This document shows positions 7,301-10,605 of a stretch of 10,605 nt of DNA, in pieces (the first letter of the stretch is position 1; every line of letters begins with the position of its first letter). This stretch comes from an uncultured Clostridium sp. (GTDB lineage: Bacteria > Bacillota > Clostridia > Lachnospirales > Anaerotignaceae). The stretch lies in assembly GCA_947246775.1 (NCBI GenBank), contig CAMXTM010000047.1, positions 1 through 10,605 on the forward strand, read 5' to 3'. Below the pieces are notes generated by a model that was given only the letters and a program-made list of their open reading frames with translations, was not told the DNA's origin and did not search any database. A program made the position numbers and the translations under genes.

Positions 7301-8884
7301 AAAGAATTGGGAGAAAGAGCAGATAAAGTAAGAAATCGTGAAGTAGACCCAAAAGTTGATAATATGCTTTCCATCACGAATGATGGCAGAAAATTAGCAC
7401 TTGACCAAAGATTGATGAACCCATTATTGCCTGATGACCCTAACAGCAAAGTAAACGCTTGTGTAAAAAATGTATTTGAAATATGGCAAAAAAGCAAGCA
7501 AACAAAAGGAACACAGATTGTTTTTTCAGACCAATCCACACCACATTATGATGGTACTTTTAATGTGTATGATGATATGAAGCAGAAATTGATTGCGAAA
7601 GGAATACCAGAAAAAGAAATTGTTTTTATACACGATATGAAAACAGAAGTGCAAAAAGAGGAACTCTTTTCAAAAATAAGAAAAGGAAAAGTGCGTATTT
7701 TATTTGGCAGCACTTCTAAGTTGGGTACTGGAACAAATATTCAAAAAAAACTCATTGCTTCGCACGACCTCGACTGCCCCTGGCGACCTTCTGACCTCGA
7801 GCAGCGAATGGGAAGAATTGTCAGAAAAGGAAATGAAAACCAAAATGTTATGATATTTCGATATGTGACAAAAGATACATTTGACTCGTACAATTGGACG
7901 TTAATTGAAAACAAACAACGTTTTATTGGGCAGGTTATGACCTCCAAAAATCCTGCTCGTTCCGCAGAAGACATTGATGATACTGCACTTTCTTATGCTG
8001 AAATCAAATCCCTTACTACTGGCGATGAACGAATCAAAGAAAAAATGGATTTAGATGTACAAGTCAAAAAATTAAAAGTTTTGAAAGCAAATCATTCCTC
8101 TCAATTATATTACTTACAGGATAAAATTGCAATACAATATCCTAAAATGATAAAAAATCAAGAGCAAAAAATAGCACAATTAGAACAAGCCGTTGCCATA
8201 TTGCAGCAGCACCCCAAACAAGAAAACAGTTTTTTAATGACATTACAAGGAAAAAATTTTATAGAAAAAAAAGAAGCTGGTGAAAAAATTCTTTTTATTT
8301 GTAAAACAATTACAAACACAGCACAGTCCCTTCCTATTGGAAATTACAGAGGATTTGATATGAAATTAGGATTTCAAGACAAACATTTTCAAATCATATT
8401 AGAGCAGGCAAATAATTATAAAATTGAGTTAGGAGAAGATATTTTTGGAAATATTACAAGGTTAAATAATGCAATAGAAAACATTCCTCATACGTTGGAA
8501 AAGCAAAAAGAAAAGCTGACACAATTACATTCAGAACTAGAAAAAGCAAAAGTGGAAGCAGAAAAACCTTTCCCGCAAGAACAAGAATTAAAGCAAAAAA
8601 GTGAAAGGCTTTCCCAATTAAATACAGAGCTAGATATGGAGCAAAATAGAAATCATACACCACAAAATCAAGAAAATGCAGAAAAAAACGAAAATAAAAC
8701 AGAAAAAGAGATTCAAAAAGAAGCAGAAAAAATTGAAAATAAAATAGAAGAAAAGCAATCAAATATAGTAGCTTTAGAACCAAAAAAATCATCTATATTG
8801 AGTGCTTTACAAAACTTTAAAGCAAAAGAAAACTCCAAAGAAAATGCAATAGAAATCAAAAAGCAAAAAGAGGTGATGTTATAA
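1379..8884 (+). CDS. Giant polyvalent protein: ArdC-like N-terminus, DNA methylase-like module, SNF2-type helicase (about 2,501 aa)
   Basis: The ATG at 1379 has AAGGAG at 1366-1371. An in-frame ATG at 1349 sits against the terminator T-run and lacks a site. Domains in order: residues 29-110 resemble the ArdC N-terminal ssDNA-binding domain (W29, YSFDDQIMIHAQRP, WVKSGSKGIALI). Residues 285-403 are Arg/Gly/Ser-rich and overprinted by tnpV. Residues 556-690 are tandem repeats. Residues 691-822 form small uncharacterised domains. Residues 856-1125 are methylase-like, with motif I EPSCGIGNF (966-974) and a variant motif IV GNVPFG (1029-1034). Residues 1628-2190 are a superfamily 2 helicase with Walker A GAGKT (1653-1657), DEAH (1814-1817), ATGTP (1864-1868) and QRMGRIVRKG (2142-2151). 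The tail is charged and coiled-coil-like. ArdC-type proteins protect incoming DNA from restriction, so a role in the recipient or during transfer is likely. Methylation activity is uncertain. The gene is coupled to mobC. Confidence 0.93.
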   Translation: MWEKFNKTKKMIELSRETSDDVTNSVENWKSYLNTASQFYKYSFDDQIMIHAQRPDCTACASIPIWNKKMFRWVKSGSKGIALIREKNQKPYLTYVFAVEDTINSKISKTPYLWKMEQRHQESVLAMLKQYGGNTEEKEIAKRLMEIAVSMVDDNDTKYFKNMLSDLEDTSLGELDQQQIQVIFRDVCLASMQYVLLHRCGIDANQYLSDEDLQNVLMFTTPELLHHLGTAVNELSNDVLRNIEKTVKNYEISIAVSKKKEYNQSKEQFNTLKHETEIKERSFENGRTELYQSGGLSSSRLGNGQRGGRPRAGQIWSDEGEIPQKDEQREIQFHAANGQTLESSSGDRRNSTAIRGQSDRRNEENRGSNREAESRQSNGMGTENEQRSSESGGNRQTGNDIRLEQRERKSLPQFARQYPKEIVLGSFEHSAFLKKDWKEIAQFFEYHTDEKERSNFLATAYKNEKIETEINGVPIGFEYRQRGLLYWSGKEENKISQTFFTWDFLEKAVTLILKIQKRQHDIPSIEQQTEIIEKAEKEQNSAFFVAKKEATQVTLDLEPQISQEYEISNEQKQPLEPLYVQAPQSKSEPLQQTSEQDSKNDSDLELQSSQGYQISNEQKQPSEPLYVQTPQSKSEPLKQTAEQNFLEQDNKNDSDLELQSSQGNKISNEQKQPSEPLYVQAPQSKSKPLQYRDLKQKYPNYMIGVEIEKTYQFHGKDAEIVSEQLGREVIKNMGESIALKTPLSFDEIKILLKNQKILLTDKKQYIPLLSEFKIDNRKFKIDSINFASGTMNLLDVELRNCFPIFRNEKISFVREQIEKQLNLAEKQQVIKGTEKQKEIEKSTLEKLNFHIPDDFTFSGGKKTKYQQNIAAIHLLKELEKENRLARTEEQQILSKYVGWGGLAEAFDSQNEKWSKEYAELKEILTPEEYDFAKSSTLNAHYTSTVVIKAMYQAIQNMELSFQNALEPSCGIGNFLGLLPENMKNTNLYGVELDSITGRIAKQLYQKANITINGFERTNFKDNFFDIAVGNVPFGSYKVVDKKYEKYNFLIHDYFFAKTLDKVKTGGIVAFITSKGTLDKENDSVRNYLSEKADLLGAIRLPNNAFFENAGTEVTTDILFLQKREAPPEKQPSWVKTGTLENGIVVNNYFVENTHMILGNMNYWSNMYGNEKETACLPIEGAVLEEQLQQAMTHISLPNKALFQTVKIEDLEEEVETLPADESVRNFSYTVVEGKEDIFFRENNLMYAVSLKDTEKERIKGMIDIRDTTRRLIDLQLNGENEQEIQSEQQYLNHIYDVFHRKYGVINGKTNKKLFQKDSSYPLLCSLEIIDEDGRLERKADMFTKRTIKKYVPITHVDTAIDALAVSIAEKACVDIVFMANLMGGSEKIEQMIKELQQQEMIFKTPQSGSISEKRVIGWQTADEYLSGNVREKLEYAQIVAEKYPEFEVNVTALEKVQPKELEASEIGVRIGTSWIEPQYYKQFLFELLKTPLYYSFGDIDVMYSRATNMWNVKGKSRDSNNTSATVTYGTARMSAYTIFEKTLNQQDIKIYDIIKEDDTEKRVLNTKETTIAQQKQEAIETAFQEWIWKDPQRRRTLCEQYNREFNCINPRKYDGSHIAFAGMNPEITLQPHQKNGVARVLYGQNALLAYCVGAGKTYTMAAAAMESKRLGLCQKSMFVVPNHLTEQWGSEFLQLYPGANILVATKRDFEPLNRKKFCSRIATGEFDAVIIGHTQFEKIPLSKQRQQQNIQQQIEEVQNGIIELKVAGGERFQIKQLEKTKKSLEVRLEKLNDSSKKDTVITFEELGIDRLFVDEAHFFKNLFHFTKMRNVAGISQTEAQKSSDMYAKCRYLDEVTEGKGVTFATGTPLSNSMVELYTMMKYLQYDMLEQQKMTFFDCWAANFGQKVTALEIAPEGTGFRFKTRFSKFYNLPELMNLWKEATDIQTADMLKLPVPEVEYVTVQTDPSEIQKNMVKELGERADKVRNREVDPKVDNMLSITNDGRKLALDQRLMNPLLPDDPNSKVNACVKNVFEIWQKSKQTKGTQIVFSDQSTPHYDGTFNVYDDMKQKLIAKGIPEKEIVFIHDMKTEVQKEELFSKIRKGKVRILFGSTSKLGTGTNIQKKLIASHDLDCPWRPSDLEQRMGRIVRKGNENQNVMIFRYVTKDTFDSYNWTLIENKQRFIGQVMTSKNPARSAEDIDDTALSYAEIKSLTTGDERIKEKMDLDVQVKKLKVLKANHSSQLYYLQDKIAIQYPKMIKNQEQKIAQLEQAVAILQQHPKQENSFLMTLQGKNFIEKKEAGEKILFICKTITNTAQSLPIGNYRGFDMKLGFQDKHFQIILEQANNYKIELGEDIFGNITRLNNAIENIPHTLEKQKEKLTQLHSELEKAKVEAEKPFPQEQELKQKSERLSQLNTELDMEQNRNHTPQNQENAEKNENKTEKEIQKEAEKIENKIEEKQSNIVALEPKKSSILSALQNFKAKENSKENAIEIKKQKEVML
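2139..2167 (+). promoter_or_regulatory. Candidate internal promoter for tnpV
   Basis: TTGCAG at 2139-2144 and a perfect TATAAT at 2162-2167 are separated by exactly 17 bases, and the spacer contains a run of nine A. Transcription would begin near 2174, about 58 bases before the tnpV ATG. The -35 box keeps only the TTG, and TATAAT also reads as in-frame Tyr-Asn codons of the giant gene, so a chance match in AT-rich DNA is quite possible. The placement just ahead of a nested gene is what makes it worth listing. Confidence 0.35.
2217..2223 (+). promoter_or_regulatory. Ribosome binding site of the nested tnpV gene
   Basis: AAAGGAG lies eight bases before the ATG at 2232, inside the coding region of the giant gene. 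It is as strong as the sites used by the other genes here, and it decides the tnpV start: a TTG at 2226 in the same frame would leave only two bases of spacing. Confidence 0.75.
2232..2588 (+). CDS. tnpV: TnpV family protein, nested in the +1 frame of the giant gene (118 aa)
   Basis: This complete gene lies wholly inside the giant gene in another frame. Its product fits my memory of the TnpV family, named after a gene of the clostridial transposon Tn4451: GDYLLPDL near residue 11, GKYGLMRGKYL (about 30-40), DKLWNHLLEIDE (about 55-66), KTEGVTEKLKA (about 80-90), then MEWVQKMNSVRQRAEEIVRQ and a C-terminal EMIYV. The length is also typical. A well-spaced AAAGGAG precedes the ATG, a candidate promoter lies further up, and it ends with TAG. 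The product is acidic, helical and soluble. The function of TnpV is, to my knowledge, not established; a link to element excision or transposition has been suggested from its context in Tn4451. Because it is overprinted, automatic annotation often drops either this frame or the host frame. Expression has not been shown. Confidence 0.8.
   Translation: MAELNYIKVGDYLLPDLEMDSEEDDRELGKYGLMRGKYLKKTNRGKYNSMLLMDKLWNHLLEIDETAQQYEDSLIEEMKKTEGVTEKLKADNPMEWVQKMNSVRQRAEEIVRQEMIYV
3044..3448 (+). repeat. Three in-frame tandem repeats in the linker of the giant gene
   Basis: Units begin at 3044 (141 bases), 3185 (156 bases) and 3341 (108 bases, incomplete). Units 2 and 3 are nearly identical at the nucleotide level over their first 100 bases, while unit 1 has drifted more. 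Each unit encodes a core of ISNEQKQP, EPLYVQ and PQSKS-PL, rich in Gln, Ser, Pro and Glu, which should be an unstructured linker. Unit 2 carries a 15-base insert (NFLEQ) near its end. All units keep the reading frame, so the copy number can change without breaking the protein. Confidence 0.93.
6267..6352 (+). other. Cluster of inverted repeats at the helicase Walker A coding region
   Basis: A perfect 10-bp stem (6267-6276 with 6283-6292) has a loop of six A and six G-C pairs. Just downstream are overlapping shorter arms: CTTGCC (6320-6325) with GGCAAG (6341-6346), CCTAC (6324-6328) with GTAGG (6332-6336), and GTAGGT (6332-6337) with ACCTAC (6347-6352). No T-run follows, so it is not a terminator. 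The local GC content is clearly above that of the flanking gene. It may be only a by-product of the codons used for conserved helicase residues. Confidence 0.45.
8870..8877 (+). promoter_or_regulatory. Ribosome binding site of mobC inside the giant gene's 3' end
   Basis: GAGGTGAT matches the 16S 3' end complement and lies in the last codons of the giant gene, before the TAATG stop-start overlap at 8882-8886. This arrangement lets terminating ribosomes restart on mobC. Confidence 0.7.
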
Positions 8885-9207
8885 TGCAAAAAAGAAGCAT
8901 AGGACTTTATACTAAAGTTTCTGAAGAAGAAAAAGAAATGATTGATGAAAAAATGAAGTTGTCAGGCACAAATAATATGAGAGGATATTTACGAAAAATG
9001 GCAGTAGAAGGCTATATTGTTTGTGTGGATATGAGTAACGTACAAGAGCTAGTTGTTTTGCTTCGTTCTATTACAAATAACATCAATCAGATTGCAAAAA
9101 GAACAAATGAAACAGGAAATTTTTATGCAGAAGAAATGAAAGAATTACAAAAGCAGTATCAAAAAATATGGTGTTCTGTGGAACAAATTTTAAATCAATT
9201 TTCATAA
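8884..9207 (+). CDS. mobC: MobC-like relaxosome accessory protein (107 aa)
   Basis: The protein has the layout of MobC mobilisation proteins. A basic N-terminus (KRSIGLYTKVSEEEKEMID) leads into a helix with GTNNMRGYLRKMAVEGYI, as in ribbon-helix-helix-like DNA binders. The family signature, LRSITNNINQIAKRTNETG, is at residues 60-78, followed by a helical tail. MobC binds near oriT in the donor cell and helps the relaxase open and nick the DNA. The size is normal for the family. The start overlaps the preceding stop by one base (TAATG), with GAGGTGAT just upstream, so translation should be coupled to the giant gene. The relaxase gene starts 24 bases after its TAA, which supports a joint relaxosome operon. 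Confidence 0.88.
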   Translation: MQKRSIGLYTKVSEEEKEMIDEKMKLSGTNNMRGYLRKMAVEGYIVCVDMSNVQELVVLLRSITNNINQIAKRTNETGNFYAEEMKELQKQYQKIWCSVEQILNQFS

Positions 9208-9231
9208 AAAATATTTTTTGGGGGTGAGTAC

Positions 9232-10605
9232 ATGGCAGTAGTTCATTTTGACAACAGACATATTTCTAAAAATCAAACCATAAAACAATGTATCAAATTT
9301 CACATTGACTATGCAGAAAATCCAGAAAAAACACAAAATGGACTACTTGTCAGCAGCTATGAGTGCAGTCCCGAAACAGCAGCAGAAGAATTTTTAATCA
9401 GCAAAAAAATGTATGAAATGATAACAAAAAGAAGTCAGCCAAAAGACAAAGATAATATTAGTTATATGCTGATGCAGTCATTCAAACCAGAGGAAGTTAC
9501 ACCAGAAAAAGCTCATGAAATCGGTTATCAGTTTGCATATGAATTTACAAATGGACAACATCAATTTGTGATTGCAACACACACAGATAAAGACCATATT
9601 CATAATCATGTGGAATTTAATAGCACTTCATTAGACTGTACACATAAGTTTAATGGCTATAAACAATGGGGCAAAGCAGCACAAAAATTAAGTGATAAAA
9701 TTTGCAAAGAACATGGTTTGTCTACTATCAAAGAGCCACAGCAAAAAGGAAAACAATATGCAGAATGGAAAGCACAAAAAGAGGGAAAAAGCTGGAAACA
9801 ACAACTAAAAAACACCATAGAGGAGGTAGTCCCTCAAAGCAAAGATTTTGAAGATTTTCTTGAAAATATGAGAAAACAAGAATATGAAATCAAACAAGGA
9901 AAACAGATTTCATTCAAAGCTGCTGGGCAAAATCGTTTTACCAGAATGAAAACGCTAGGTGCAGAATACAGCGAAAATATCATTTCAGAAAAAATAAAAT
10001 TGCAGCAATCAAAGCCAAAACAAAATAAAAAAAGTATCAGCTCTTTTATAGATATTCAGCAAAAAAGAGAACAGGGAAAAGGTGCAGCTTATGAACAATG
10101 GGCAAAAATATTTAATATCAAACAAGCAGCAAATACTGTAAATTTTCTAACAGAAAACGACATGGATTATCAAATGTTAGAACAAAAAATACAGTATAGT
10201 ACAAATGAATTTAATATGGTGTCCAGTCAATTAAAACAAAAAGAACAACAAATAAAAGAGGTATTAGAATTAAAAACAAACATCATCTATTATGCTAGAA
10301 CAGTTGATATTTATAAGCAATATCAGAAGTCAAATGACAAACAAAAATTCAAAAAAGAACATAGCGAGGACATAATGAAACATGAAAAAGCAAAAGCATT
10401 TTTTGAAAAAAGCAGTCAGAAAAAACTTCCAAAAGTAAAAGAATTGCAGGAACAATATCAAATTTTATTAGCGGAAAAACAGCAGCTCTATCAAAAATAT
10501 GGAAAAGCAAAAAGGGAAATGTTAGAGTATCAAACGGCAAAACAAAACATGGATAAGTTGCTCCAAATAGAACAAAAACAAACAGAAAAAGACCAACAAA
10601 TATAA
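9232..10605 (+). CDS. MOBP-type relaxase / mobilisation nuclease (457 aa)
   Basis: This is the nuclease that nicks one strand at oriT, stays bound through a tyrosine and leads the strand into the recipient. The N-terminus has the expected IDYAENPEKT motif, with Tyr27 the likely catalytic residue. Motif III, HTDKDHIHNHVEFN, supplies the metal-binding histidines His117, His122 and His124. Between them lies the MLMQSFKPEEVTPEKAHEIG segment typical of relaxases of Tn1549-like elements, and after them FNGYKQWGKAAQKLSDKICKEHGLS. From about residue 260 the protein is Lys/Gln/Glu-rich and mostly coiled coil, probably a DNA or partner-binding tail. GGGGGTGA at 9220-9227 serves the ATG at 9232. The frame ends with TAA exactly at the window edge, so the gene is complete. 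The substrate oriT is not identified here. Confidence 0.92.
   Translation: MAVVHFDNRHISKNQTIKQCIKFHIDYAENPEKTQNGLLVSSYECSPETAAEEFLISKKMYEMITKRSQPKDKDNISYMLMQSFKPEEVTPEKAHEIGYQFAYEFTNGQHQFVIATHTDKDHIHNHVEFNSTSLDCTHKFNGYKQWGKAAQKLSDKICKEHGLSTIKEPQQKGKQYAEWKAQKEGKSWKQQLKNTIEEVVPQSKDFEDFLENMRKQEYEIKQGKQISFKAAGQNRFTRMKTLGAEYSENIISEKIKLQQSKPKQNKKSISSFIDIQQKREQGKGAAYEQWAKIFNIKQAANTVNFLTENDMDYQMLEQKIQYSTNEFNMVSSQLKQKEQQIKEVLELKTNIIYYARTVDIYKQYQKSNDKQKFKKEHSEDIMKHEKAKAFFEKSSQKKLPKVKELQEQYQILLAEKQQLYQKYGKAKREMLEYQTAKQNMDKLLQIEQKQTEKDQQI

Overview
The window is a stretch of an integrative and conjugative or mobilisable element (Tn1549-like in gene content) from an AT-rich Bacillota, most likely a gut Clostridia member. 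I base this on the AT-rich codon use, strong AAGGAG-type ribosome binding sites, T-tailed hairpin terminators, and a set of proteins that I recognise from such elements: a very large ArdC-like/methylase/helicase protein, TnpV, MobC and a MOBP-type relaxase. All genes are on the + strand, the standard stops (TAA, TGA, TAG) are used, and no gene is visibly broken. These family calls come from motif reading and memory; no search was run.

Layout. (1) 1-605: a candidate extended -10 promoter, a 146-codon conserved hypothetical gene, and a 12-bp T-tailed terminator. (2) 606-1345: two small, closely spaced hypothetical genes of a type common in Tn1549-like elements, ending in a second terminator. 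(3) 1379-8884: one giant gene (about 2,501 codons) with an ArdC-like N-terminus, a disordered segment, a tandem-repeat linker, an adenine-methylase-like module and an SNF2-type helicase. Nested inside it, in the +1 frame at 2232-2588, is a complete tnpV gene with its own ribosome binding site and a plausible promoter. (4) 8884-10605: mobC, starting on the stop codon of the giant gene, then the relaxase, whose stop codon is the last three bases of the window.

How the genes fit together. MobC and the relaxase are the DNA-processing part of conjugal transfer: MobC helps the relaxase find and nick oriT, and the relaxase pilots the strand. The giant protein is probably a 'polyvalent' protein that protects or remodels incoming DNA. 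Its translational coupling to mobC suggests it is made alongside the relaxosome. The most interesting point is the overprinted tnpV gene. The host frame there is Arg/Gly/Ser-rich and nearly Lys-free, unlike the rest of the protein, which suggests that tnpV is the selected frame and the host frame runs across it. Also notable are two terminators placed directly before downstream genes with almost no room for a promoter, which hints at regulated read-through. No stretch over 300 bases lacks a gene.
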